42,189 bases of DNA from Lachnospiraceae bacterium. GTDB taxonomy: Bacteria > Bacillota > Clostridia > Lachnospirales > Lachnospiraceae. The notes below the pieces were generated by a model. It ran no database searches. It saw only the letters and a program-made list of their open reading frames with translations, and had not been told where the DNA came from. Below are positions 1 to 7,109 of this stretch, piece by piece. Positions within the stretch are counted from its first letter, which is position 1; each line of letters opens with the position of its first letter. The DNA is taken from NCBI GenBank assembly GCA_021202465.1, contig JAJQCZ010000040.1, forward strand, positions 1-42,189, given 5' to 3'. The position numbers and the translations under genes are program-made.

Positions 1-221
1 GCATCAATCTTCTGAAATCTGTTGATCAGATCCTGAATCTGCTGCCAGGATGCATTCGCTTTCTTCGCGAGCTCCTCCCGCTTGACACGTTTTCCGCAGA
101 CCTTTTCCTCATTCACCCTGACTGTATCGACAAAACCGGCTTTTTCAATCTTGTCATTGATTTTCTTTACCAGCAGGTCTCTCTCGTCGAGAGCCTGTGT
201 AACTAACATCCTTTCACTCAC
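1..221 (-). CDS. Uncharacterised protein, N-terminal part (runs off the window)
   Basis: The minus frame stays open from here to the window edge, giving about 73 residues that begin VSERMLVTQALDERDLLVKK. It is rich in Lys, Glu and Asp and looks helical. It resembles small uncharacterised Clostridia proteins of the DUF6847/DIP1984 type; this is recall only. The start is chosen as GTG at 221 because a GGAGG at 230-234 lies 8 nt upstream. An in-frame ATG at 236 would contain that GGAGG, and the ATG at 209 is 20 nt away from it. The C-terminus lies outside the window. No function is proposed. Confidence 0.55.
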   Translation of the reverse strand, partial: MSERMLVTQALDERDLLVKKINDKIEKAGFVDTVRVNEEKVCGKRVKREELAKKANASWQQIQDLINRFQKID

Positions 222-329
222 GATCCGGTCCTCCATTTTCTTTTTTCAGGCGCGCAGAGTTGCTCCCATTTATTATATCTCCCGGCCCGCCCTCGGATAT
301 CATCATAGCGCCTCTGGACAAATTTTTCA

Positions 330-346
330 TTGGACGGATAGTCCAA
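330..346. promoter_or_regulatory. Inverted repeat TTGGAC-N5-GTCCAA, possible operator
   Basis: A perfect 6-bp inverted repeat with a 5-nt spacer sits between the terminator of the MBL operon and the gene starting at 221. It is in the right place for an operator of that gene, but no convincing -35/-10 pair surrounds it. The regulator is unknown. Confidence 0.3.
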
Positions 347-374
347 TTTCGTTACTGCCAACATACGAACAACG

Positions 375-402
375 AAAAAAGCCAGCCCCCTGAGGAGCCG
401 GC
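375..402 (-). terminator. Rho-independent terminator of the NifX/ATPase/MBL operon
   Basis: On the minus strand a GC-rich hairpin (GCCGGCTCC, loop TCAG, GGGGCTGGC, one mismatch) is followed by six T. It lies about 35 nt past the MBL gene stop. A second hairpin (AACACGC/GCGTGTT arms) sits immediately before it. Confidence 0.8.
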
Positions 403-437
403 AACACGCTGCAGCAAGCCGCAGCTTCATTGGCGTG

Positions 438-1283
438 TTATAGTTCAAATTGCAGCCCGGTTGTGAGTCTGTGCATCCGGGTTCCGAGCCGGCTGCGAAG
501 CTCTTCAAAGCCCGGAGTACCTGTACAATGACCGGTATAGATCTGCTCAACGCCTTCCTGACGAAACGCGTCACAAAGCGAATCAAGCTCTTCCTCTGAG
601 AGAGTGCAGATCTCCCGGCCATTCTTCCGGCCTTTCATATGCAGACCACCGACATATGCATAGACCTGCTTCTGTCCGCAGGCCTTTTTGACCTCACGGA
701 GGATGTTGCCGGCGCCCGCATGAGAACAGCTGTTGAAAATGACCAGACCATGGGGCGTATCAAGCACCAGGCTCTGTTCATGGGCAAAATCATCCGGTAT
801 GATCTGTCCATTCTGCTCTTTATAAAGTCCGTTCCTGTCTCCGATCCTGTCAAGTCCCGGTGTACTGTGCGGTACGAGAAGGATCCCGGGAAGGATTTCC
901 CGGAGCCCGTCCACCAGGATGAATCTGTCGCGCTGAGAGGCGACATTCTGCGGTACGCTGATCTCGTGCATGCCTCCGGCCGCGGACAGATACATATTCA
1001 ATGCTTCTTTTCGCGCATACACCTTTGCGGCCGTGACACAACGAAACAGCTCCTCAAAACCTCCGGAATGGTCATAATGTCCATGAGAAAGGACATACGC
1101 GTCCAGGTCCGTCAGGGAAATCCCCAACGCCCCTGCATTCCGGCAGAAAGCATCGCTGCTTCCTGCATCCAGCAGCACCCGTTTCCCGGCATATTCGATC
1201 AGGAGGCTCAGCCCATGTTCACAGGCGAGAACACCCTTTGATGTATTTTCAATCAATACGGTGATACGGACCGCATGACTCAT
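438..1283 (-). CDS. MBL-fold metallohydrolase
   Basis: 281 aa. The metallo-beta-lactamase signature SHGHYDH (H67, H69, D71, H72) is intact and is followed by further metal-ligand candidates in NSCSHAG, GGLHMKG and YTGHCTG. The overall pattern matches the family that includes the archaeal dihydropterin aminobenzene-phosphate synthase-like hydrolases; the substrate is unknown. The start is ATG at 1283, with AAGGAGG 8 nt upstream; an upstream GTG in frame would overlap that ribosome site. It is the last gene of an operon with two NifX-like proteins and two ferredoxin-domain P-loop ATPases. Such MBL proteins often accompany those ATPases in anaerobes, so a role in metal-cluster or cofactor handling is an inference from context. 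Confidence 0.85.
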   Translation of the reverse strand: MSHAVRITVLIENTSKGVLACEHGLSLLIEYAGKRVLLDAGSSDAFCRNAGALGISLTDLDAYVLSHGHYDHSGGFEELFRCVTAAKVYARKEALNMYLSAAGGMHEISVPQNVASQRDRFILVDGLREILPGILLVPHSTPGLDRIGDRNGLYKEQNGQIIPDDFAHEQSLVLDTPHGLVIFNSCSHAGAGNILREVKKACGQKQVYAYVGGLHMKGRKNGREICTLSEEELDSLCDAFRQEGVEQIYTGHCTGTPGFEELRSRLGTRMHRLTTGLQFEL

Positions 1284-1325
1284 GAGCCTGACCTCCTTCA
1301 CATTCTTCTCCGTTGCCGCAATGAA

Positions 1326-1685
1326 TCAGTGATTCCCGCATTCGGCAGCGTGCTCATGCTCATGGCAGACAGAACCGGTGGACTCCAGTTCTCCGCGCAG
1401 ATACGCTTCCACCGCAGCCTTTGCGTCGCCCTGAGCTCCCAGGATGACCTCTACGTCGCGCTCGTTAAAGATATCAACCGCGCCGCCGCCCATGCCTCCG
1501 GAAATGATGACCTTTACGCCCATGTCGGCAAGGAAGTTGGGAAGAAAACCGGGTCTGTGGCCGGGATTCGGCACCGACTGTTCGGACAGAATGCTTCTTC
1601 CTTCGGTCTCATAGATCATAAAATTCTCACAATGACCGAAATGCGCCCAAATCTGATTTCCGTTACAAGATACTGCGATCTTCAT
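1326..1685 (-). CDS. NifB/NifX-type dinitrogenase iron-molybdenum cofactor-binding family protein
   Basis: 119 aa. The sequence MKIAVSCNGNQIWAHFGHCENFMIYE followed by GVKVIISGGMGGGAVDIFNE is typical of the small NifX/NifB C-terminal fold that binds iron-sulfur or FeMo cofactor precursors. The C-terminus carries a His/Cys-rich tail (HEHEHAAECGNH), a likely extra metal site. AAGGAG lies 8 nt before the ATG. No nitrogenase genes are present, so nitrogen fixation is not implied; the family is widespread in non-fixing anaerobes as putative cluster carriers. It lies between the second ATPase gene and the MBL gene. Confidence 0.88.
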   Translation of the reverse strand: MKIAVSCNGNQIWAHFGHCENFMIYETEGRSILSEQSVPNPGHRPGFLPNFLADMGVKVIISGGMGGGAVDIFNERDVEVILGAQGDAKAAVEAYLRGELESTGSVCHEHEHAAECGNH

Positions 1686-1763
1686 GATAAAATCTCCTTT
1701 TCCATCTTGTTTTGATAAATATTCTATAATCCGATGCGATCCGTCACCCTTCGGCGGATGCTT

Positions 1764-2642
1764 TCACGCATCAGATCTGTTCAGGCCCAGCAGGCTGAGA
1801 ACGGCGGCATAAATCTCCCGAACGGCCTGCCCGGCCGGACATTCGATGTCCGCAACAGTCATTCCCGCATTGACTGCCTTTACCGCCAACGGGTCAAATG
1901 GGATCTTCCCCACAAAAGGAATATCCCGGGCCGCGCAGAAGGCTTCGATGGCTGCCGTATGGTGCGGGCTGACATTGTACTTGTTGACGCAAACCGCCAG
2001 TCGTGTCTGGAAGGTCTCCGCGGTTTTGATGAGGCGTTCCAGATCACTGATGCCGCTGCCGCTGGGTTCCGCGACCACCAGCACCAGGTCCATCCCGCTG
2101 ACCGAGGCAATGACCGGACAGCCGATTCCAGGTGAGCCATCCACGATGGCAAGATCACAGGGAGGCGCGGCCTGAATCATGGCCAGCTTCACCTCCGTGA
2201 TCAGCTTTCCGGAATTACCCCGGCCCATTTTCAGCGCTGCGGTGGAAAATACAGTTTCCTTCGCATAAAGCTCTCTTCTTCCCGCCAGGTCGGGTTTCAG
2301 AGAAACCGCCCCGGCCGGACACGCAGAGACACATACGCCGCAGCCCTCGCAGGAAAATTCATTGACAACCGCTGCGCCATCCTGTACATGAATGGCATGA
2401 AACCGGCAAAGTGATGCGCACCTGCCGCAGGCGGTACATTTATCCACATCCACCTGCGCCTTGTCTCCGCCCATAAAATCATGGACCTCCGGGGCTGAGC
2501 CCTGCTCCATAACCAGATGCAGATTCGGCGCATCCACATCACAATCCGCCAGAGCCCTGGCCTGAGAAAGCCTGGCCAATGCTACCGATACCGTGGTTTT
2601 CCCGGTGCCGCCTTTCCCGCTCAGAATCAGAAGCCGCTTCAT
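1764..2642 (-). CDS. MinD/Mrp-like P-loop ATPase with ferredoxin insertion (copy 2)
   Basis: 292 aa. A deviant Walker A motif (SGKGGTGKTTVS) starts at about residue 8. Two [4Fe-4S] ferredoxin motifs are inserted in the middle, CTACGRCASLCRF and CEGCGVCVSACP, followed by the MinD-type VDGSPGIGCPV segment. The start is ATG at 2642, which overlaps the stop of the upstream gene as ATGA and has GGAGG about 7 nt upstream; a longer reading frame upstream is ignored for this reason. It is paralogous to the gene directly upstream. The pair probably forms a heterodimer that loads or transfers iron-sulfur clusters, which is inference from the Mrp/Nbp35 family. Translational coupling suggests equal expression of the two. 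Confidence 0.88.
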   Translation of the reverse strand: MKRLLILSGKGGTGKTTVSVALARLSQARALADCDVDAPNLHLVMEQGSAPEVHDFMGGDKAQVDVDKCTACGRCASLCRFHAIHVQDGAAVVNEFSCEGCGVCVSACPAGAVSLKPDLAGRRELYAKETVFSTAALKMGRGNSGKLITEVKLAMIQAAPPCDLAIVDGSPGIGCPVIASVSGMDLVLVVAEPSGSGISDLERLIKTAETFQTRLAVCVNKYNVSPHHTAAIEAFCAARDIPFVGKIPFDPLAVKAVNAGMTVADIECPAGQAVREIYAAVLSLLGLNRSDA

Positions 2643-3466
2643 AAAACACCTCCGATCTGTTCCAGAATATCCGCAAAAAGTTTCCTTTGTTCCGGGACAC
2701 ACTCACTCACGATTTCGTTCCCCGCAAGCCGTCCGGCCAGCCCGGAATCATACGAAATCCTGGCAAGCACCGGAAGCTGCTTCTCTGCGCAAAACTGTTC
2801 CAGCGGCAGATAGACTTCCGTTTGCTTGTTAATGACCACGCCGCATTTCTTTTCCAGCAGGTTTGCCAGCTCATACACCATCCGGAAATTGTGAAAACCG
2901 AAAGCCGTCGGCTCCACCACAAGCACACAATAATCGGCGTCCATGATACTCTCCATCACGCTGCAGGCACTTCCGGGAGGGCAGTCCACGATTGTCACAT
3001 CTCCCGCCTGCTCCAGCGCCTTCCGGATCACAGGGACGCCGGAGGCTTCGCCGGGATTCAGGATACCGGTCACCACGTTGACTGATCCGTGATGTCCCAT
3101 TTCCAGAACACCGATGGGATTTTCGGCCTCTGTGACCGCCTGCTCCGGACAGATCATCTGACACAGGCCGCAGCTGTGACACACCTCAGAAAACACTCTC
3201 GGTTTATCGCCGACATACACCAACGCATGAAAACGGCAGGCGCGCACACAGTCCTTGCAGCCGGTGCATTTGGCGGCATCAAAAGCGGGAAGCATCGTGT
3301 TCACTGCCACACACCGGACATCCTCCGGTTTCCAGAACAGCCGCCCGTTCGGTTCCTCCACATCGCAGTCAATATAGGTACATTTCCCGGCGGCCGCTGC
3401 CAGATTGACTGCAACATAGGTTTTGCCTGCGCCGCCTTTCCCGCTTAAAACCGCGATCTTCCTCAT
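2639..3466 (-). CDS. MinD/Mrp-like P-loop ATPase with ferredoxin insertion (copy 1)
   Basis: 275 aa. It starts MRKIAVLSGKGGAGKTYVAVN, a deviant Walker A in which Tyr follows GKT where the paralogue has Thr. Two ferredoxin-like [4Fe-4S] sites follow, CTGCKDCVRACRF and CHSCGLCQMICP, then VDCPPGSACSV (switch II region). The ATG overlaps the preceding gene stop as ATGA, with no strong ribosome site of its own, so translation is probably coupled. It sits between the promoter-proximal NifX-like gene and its paralogue. The role is inferred to be ATP-driven iron-sulfur or metal-cofactor handling in the cytoplasm. Confidence 0.88.
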   Translation of the reverse strand: MRKIAVLSGKGGAGKTYVAVNLAAAAGKCTYIDCDVEEPNGRLFWKPEDVRCVAVNTMLPAFDAAKCTGCKDCVRACRFHALVYVGDKPRVFSEVCHSCGLCQMICPEQAVTEAENPIGVLEMGHHGSVNVVTGILNPGEASGVPVIRKALEQAGDVTIVDCPPGSACSVMESIMDADYCVLVVEPTAFGFHNFRMVYELANLLEKKCGVVINKQTEVYLPLEQFCAEKQLPVLARISYDSGLAGRLAGNEIVSECVPEQRKLFADILEQIGGVL

Positions 3467-3819
3467 GATCCGTGCGTCCCATGGAAACCGCCATGGAAGG
3501 AAGTCAGTTCTTCCAGTTTTCCTTCAGCAAAGGCGGCCAGTTCTTCGGCGGCGGTCTTCCGGACGGACTTATAGATCTTTATATTGGCAGAGGTAAATAC
3601 ATCGGCGGCATTCTGCCCGCAGCGGACCGTGATCAGTGCCTGTATGTCGTTGTCTACGAGAAACTGAGCCACCTGGATGCCCGCACCACCCTGCGCCCGG
3701 GCTGCAGGATTTTCCACAATAAGCTCCTCCTCACCATCCCGGAACAGGAAATACGGCGCCCGGGCCAGTACGACGCACACATCCTGTTTGTTTTCATCCA
3801 ATGGAATTGCGATTCTCAC
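3463..3819 (-). CDS. NifX-type iron-molybdenum cofactor-binding family protein, promoter-proximal
   Basis: 118 aa, beginning MRIAIPLDENKQDVCVVLARAPYFLF and containing QVAQFLVDNDIQALITVRCGQNAADVF, the typical NifX-like alpha/beta fold. The C-terminus is His/Gly rich (FHGGFHGTHGS). The start codon is GTG at 3819, with GGGAGG 8 nt upstream. It is the first gene of the five-gene operon and is followed by an ATGA overlap. It differs clearly from the second NifX-like protein at 1326-1685, so these are two paralogues rather than a recent duplication. Confidence 0.85.
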   Translation of the reverse strand: MRIAIPLDENKQDVCVVLARAPYFLFRDGEEELIVENPAARAQGGAGIQVAQFLVDNDIQALITVRCGQNAADVFTSANIKIYKSVRKTAAEELAAFAEGKLEELTSFHGGFHGTHGS

Positions 3820-3852
3820 TTTTCATTCCTCCCTGGGTTTGAAGCTGCCTTT

Positions 3853-3881
3853 ATCATACGCTTATTTATGTCATATGTCAA
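3853..3881 (-). promoter_or_regulatory. Sigma-A promoter of the NifX/ATPase operon
   Basis: On the minus strand TTGACA (3876-3881) and TATGAT (3853-3858) are separated by exactly 17 nt. The -10 lies 33 nt upstream of the GTG start. The -35 is inside one arm of a long inverted repeat. Confidence 0.85.
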
Positions 3882-3908
3882 GAACTATTATTGGCATATG
3901 ACATAAAT
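3864..3908. promoter_or_regulatory. 14-bp inverted repeat operator overlapping the -35
   Basis: ATTTATGTCATATG at 3864-3877 and CATATGACATAAAT at 3895-3908 are perfect complements separated by 17 nt. Each arm also contains the smaller palindrome CATATG. The downstream arm covers the spacer and -35 element, which fits a repressor site. The cognate regulator is not in the window. Confidence 0.65.
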
Positions 3909-3974
3909 CTTCCTTTAAAACGAAATCCATGGACGCCCATCATCCAGTCTGTTTTGATCAGAATACAGATTACA

Positions 3975-4023
3975 AAACAGAACACCCATCAGAGAGGGAT
4001 TGTTTCTCCGATGGGCGTTCTAT
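3975..4023 (-). terminator. Terminator after trxA
   Basis: The inverted repeat AGAACGCCCATC/GATGGGTGTTCT has one G-T type mismatch and a 20-nt loop region. On the minus strand it is followed by GTTTTGT. It lies about 15 nt past the trxA stop and closes the copA-trxA unit. Confidence 0.75.
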
Positions 4024-4034
4024 TTATCACTCAA

Positions 4035-4361
4035 TCAATTCAATCCAAATGCGCTTCGCAGCAGCGCAAGAATCTGATTCTTCGGCTGCGCACCGACGGT
4101 CTGGTTCACAACCTTCCCGTCCCTCATAACGATCAGCGTAGGAATACTCATGACATGAAACTGCGCGGCCAGTTCCGGCTGCTCGTCCACATTGATCTTT
4201 CCCACCTTGATATCCGAACGTTCCTCCGCAATCTCATCAACGACCGGACTGACCATGCGGCAGGGACCGCACCAGCTGGCCCAGAAATCCAGCAGCACGG
4301 GCTTGTCCGCATTCAGAACCTCTTCATTAAAATTATTCTGGTCAATCGTGATAACACTCAT
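4035..4361 (-). CDS. trxA: Thioredoxin
   Basis: 108 aa, the usual thioredoxin length. It carries the active site WCGPC in the context FWASWCGPCRMVSPVVDE, the cis-proline region MSIPTLIVM and the expected IDQNNFNEEVL start. It reduces protein disulfides in the cytoplasm. AGGAGG lies 7 nt before the ATG. It begins only 26 nt after the copper ATPase stop, has no visible promoter of its own and is followed by a terminator, so it is probably co-transcribed with copA. That would link thiol repair to copper stress (inference). Confidence 0.95.
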   Translation of the reverse strand: MSVITIDQNNFNEEVLNADKPVLLDFWASWCGPCRMVSPVVDEIAEERSDIKVGKINVDEQPELAAQFHVMSIPTLIVMRDGKVVNQTVGAQPKNQILALLRSAFGLN

Positions 4362-4387
4362 ACCTTGTCCTCCTGTCCGGGAATAAG

Positions 4388-6910
4388 TTACCGGATGTCC
4401 AACACCTTATAATCCTTGTCCTCCACGGTCTTCTGCAGCACCGCGTCAGCCACCTCCGCGTTCAGTGTCAGGACAGCGGTTCCCTCGGTGTGGCTCACTA
4501 CGGCCTCGTCCACCTGGGGCAGAGCCTCCAGCGCCTTCTTTACCGCCGCCTCACAGTGTCCGCACATCATTCCTTCGATCTTCATGGTTTTTGTCATGAT
4601 CCTGGTCTCCTTTTTGGTTTTAGTTTTAATTTTTATCTTCTTATCCCTGCTGGTGTCGTGAATCTTCAGAAAATTCAGACGCAGGGCATTAGAAACAACA
4701 CAGAAGCTGGACAGGCTCATCGCCGCAGCACCGAACATGGGATTTAACTGCCAGCCAAACAGGGGGATCCACACGCCGGCAGCCAGCGGAATCCCGATAA
4801 TATTGTAGAAAAAGGCCCAGAACAGGTTCTCGTGGATGTTCTTCAGCGTAGCCCGGCTCAGGCGGATGGTCGCCGGTACATCGCTCAGCAGGCTCTTCAT
4901 GAGAACCACGTCGGCGGCGTCGATGGCGACATCCGTTCCGGCGCCGATGGCGATGCCGATATCTGCCCGGGTCAGAGCCGGGGCGTCGTTGATACCGTCG
5001 CCCACCATAGCTACCTTGCCCTGCGCCTTCAGCGAGCGGATGACGCTCTCCTTGCCGTCGGGCAGAACCCCGGCCACGACTTCATCCACACCGGCCTGCC
5101 GTCCGATGGCACGGGCCGTGCGCTCGTTATCGCCTGTCAGCATGACCACGCGGATGCCCATGTTCTGCAGCTCCCGCACCGCCCGCGGGCTGTCCTCCTT
5201 GATGACATCCGCCACGGCAAGGATTCCCAGGAGCTGTCCGCCCTTTGCGAAGAAGAGCGGCGTCTTGCCGTCCTCCGCCAGCGCCTCCGACCGGGCGCGC
5301 ATAGAATCGGAAATCTCCGTCTGCGCACTCATGAAAGCATAGCTGCCACCCAGGAGCTCTTCCCCCGCCAGCCGGGCCGACAGACCATTTCCGGGGAGCG
5401 CCTGGAAATCCGTCACCTCGGCGCTTTCCGTTCCCTGCCCCTCCGCGTAGAGACGTACAGCCTTCGCCAGCGGATGCTCACTCTTCTGTTCCAGCGCATT
5501 CGCCAGATACAACAATTCGTCTGCCCCAACGCCTTCCGCGGTCAGCACATCCGTCACCCGGGGTTCGCCGCTGGTGATCGTCCCCGTCTTGTCCAGAGCC
5601 ACGATCTGTACCTTCCCGGCTTCCTCCAGAGAGACCGCCGTCTTAAAGAGGATGCCATTCTTCGCACCCATGCCGTTGCCCACCATGATGGCCACCGGTG
5701 TCGCCAGCCCCAGGGCGCAGGGACAGCTGATAACCAGCACCGAGATGCCGCGCGCCAGAGCGAAGCCGAAGGTCTGACCCACGGCCAGCCACACCAAGAT
5801 TGTAACCGCCGCGATCGAGATCACCGAAGGAACAAAGATACCGGAGACCCGGTCCGCCACCTTGGCGATCGGCGCCTTGGTGGCCGCCGCATCGCTGACC
5901 ATCTGGATGATCTGTGAGAGTGTCGTATCCTCTCCCACCCGTGTGGCCTCACAGCGCAGATAGCCGGACTGATTGAGCGTCGCCGCCGAGACCGGATCTC
6001 CCTCCGCCTTATCCACCGGGATGCTCTCCCCTGTCAGGGCGGATTCGTTGACCGCGCTGTTCCCCTCCAGGACCCGTCCGTCCACCGGGATCGTCTCACC
6101 GGGCCGCACCGCGAAGATATCGCCCTTCGCGACCTGTTCCACCGGAACCTCGATTTCCTGCCCGTTCCGGATGACCCGCGCCGTATGGGGTGCCAGCCGC
6201 ATCAACCCCTTCAGAGCGTCGGTCGTCTTCCCCTTGGAACGCGCCTCCAGCATCTTTCCCACTGTGATCAGTGTCAGGATCATGGCAGCTGATTCAAAAT
6301 AGAATTCGTCCATGTATTCCATGACCGCTTCCATGTCGCCCTGCACCTGCGCGCCGGTCATCGCAAACAGTGCATACGTACTGTAAATGAAAGCCGCCGA
6401 GGAACCCATCGCCACCAGAGTATCCATGTTCGGCGCCCGGTGGATCAGTCCCTTGAAACCATTGATGAAGAATTTCTGATTGATCACCATGACAATGCCC
6501 GCCAGAAGAAGCTCCAGCAGTCCCATCGCCACATGGTTTCCCTCGAAGAAAGCCGGAACCGGCCAGCCGAACATCATATGTCCCATGGAAAAATACATCA
6601 GCACGATCAGGAATCCCAAAGAAGCCAGCAGCCGTCTCTTCAGCACCGGTGTCTCGCGGTCCCGGAGCGCGTCCTCCTCCGCTGCCGGGGTCGACGCGCT
6701 CCGCGCGGCCGCCCCCTTCCGGCTGGCGCCGTATCCGGCCTTCTCAACCGCTTCAATGACGGCCGCCTCCGAGGCCGTCCCCTCCACGCCCATGGAATTC
6801 GTCAGCAGGCTGACCGAGCAGGAGGTCACTCCGGGCACACCGGAGACCGCCTTCTCCACCCGGGCGCTGCAGGCGGCGCAGCTCATTCCGGTTACCGTAT
6901 ATTGTTCCAT
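4388..6910 (-). CDS. copA: Copper-exporting P1B ATPase with fused C-terminal CopZ-like domain
   Basis: 840 aa from the ATG at 6910 (GGGAG 8 nt upstream; a more upstream ATG at 6937 has a poorer site). An N-terminal heavy-metal domain with GMSCAAC (about 3-70) is followed by membrane helices and TGES (293-296). Next come the metal-channel motif CPC (396-398), the phosphorylation site DKTGT (440-444), SEHP and GDGIND. It exports Cu(I) across the cytoplasmic membrane. Unusually, after the last helix a Lys/Thr-rich linker (about 751-771) leads to a complete second metal-binding domain, [11 protein letters not shown] (772-840), that looks like the chaperone CopZ. An AAGGAG at 4607-4612 lies 9 nt before the in-frame ATG at 4597, so a free CopZ could also be made. 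Confidence 0.93.
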   Translation of the reverse strand: MEQYTVTGMSCAACSARVEKAVSGVPGVTSCSVSLLTNSMGVEGTASEAAVIEAVEKAGYGASRKGAAARSASTPAAEEDALRDRETPVLKRRLLASLGFLIVLMYFSMGHMMFGWPVPAFFEGNHVAMGLLELLLAGIVMVINQKFFINGFKGLIHRAPNMDTLVAMGSSAAFIYSTYALFAMTGAQVQGDMEAVMEYMDEFYFESAAMILTLITVGKMLEARSKGKTTDALKGLMRLAPHTARVIRNGQEIEVPVEQVAKGDIFAVRPGETIPVDGRVLEGNSAVNESALTGESIPVDKAEGDPVSAATLNQSGYLRCEATRVGEDTTLSQIIQMVSDAAATKAPIAKVADRVSGIFVPSVISIAAVTILVWLAVGQTFGFALARGISVLVISCPCALGLATPVAIMVGNGMGAKNGILFKTAVSLEEAGKVQIVALDKTGTITSGEPRVTDVLTAEGVGADELLYLANALEQKSEHPLAKAVRLYAEGQGTESAEVTDFQALPGNGLSARLAGEELLGGSYAFMSAQTEISDSMRARSEALAEDGKTPLFFAKGGQLLGILAVADVIKEDSPRAVRELQNMGIRVVMLTGDNERTARAIGRQAGVDEVVAGVLPDGKESVIRSLKAQGKVAMVGDGINDAPALTRADIGIAIGAGTDVAIDAADVVLMKSLLSDVPATIRLSRATLKNIHENLFWAFFYNIIGIPLAAGVWIPLFGWQLNPMFGAAAMSLSSFCVVSNALRLNFLKIHDTSRDKKIKIKTKTKKETRIMTKTMKIEGMMCGHCEAAVKKALEALPQVDEAVVSHTEGTAVLTLNAEVADAVLQKTVEDKDYKVLDIR
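4391..4597 (-). other. Possible internal translation product: CopZ-like copper chaperone (in frame within copA)
   Basis: Starting at ATG 4597 the copA frame encodes 69 residues, [24 protein letters not shown] and onward. That is the length and motif (MxCxHC) of a stand-alone CopZ. A good Shine-Dalgarno AAGGAG lies 9 nt upstream, within the A-rich linker. Either the linker is a former intergenic region now read through, or the gene makes both products. Expression of the short form is inferred, not shown. Confidence 0.45.
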
Positions 6911-7015
6911 CGTCAGGTCTCCCTTCCTTGTATTCATTAGTCTTCCTGACAGGTCAGCAAATTATTCCTCTCCTGCAAAGAACCGCAGCAGCTGCCTCCC
7001 CACATGTTTTGTGAT

Positions 7016-7044
7016 ATTATATACCCCCATCGGGTATATTGCAA
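7016..7044 (-). promoter_or_regulatory. copA promoter with CsoR-type copper operator in the spacer
   Basis: On the minus strand TTGCAA (7039-7044) and TATAAT (7016-7021) are 17 nt apart. The spacer holds the GC-rich pseudo-palindrome TATACCCGATGGGGGTATA, matching the known style of CsoR operators (TACCC...GGGTA). A repressor bound there would block polymerase until copper is present. No csoR gene is visible nearby. Confidence 0.75.
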
Positions 7045-7109
7045 GACCTTTTACGGAAAACAAAATAAATCACTGTCCGTCACCGGATACACGTAAGAAA
7101 ATACGCTCC

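Noticed and set aside
1326-3819. Nitrogen fixation genes
   Set aside because: NifX-like proteins are present but there is no nifH, nifD, nifK or nifB-radical SAM gene; the family is common outside nitrogen fixers.
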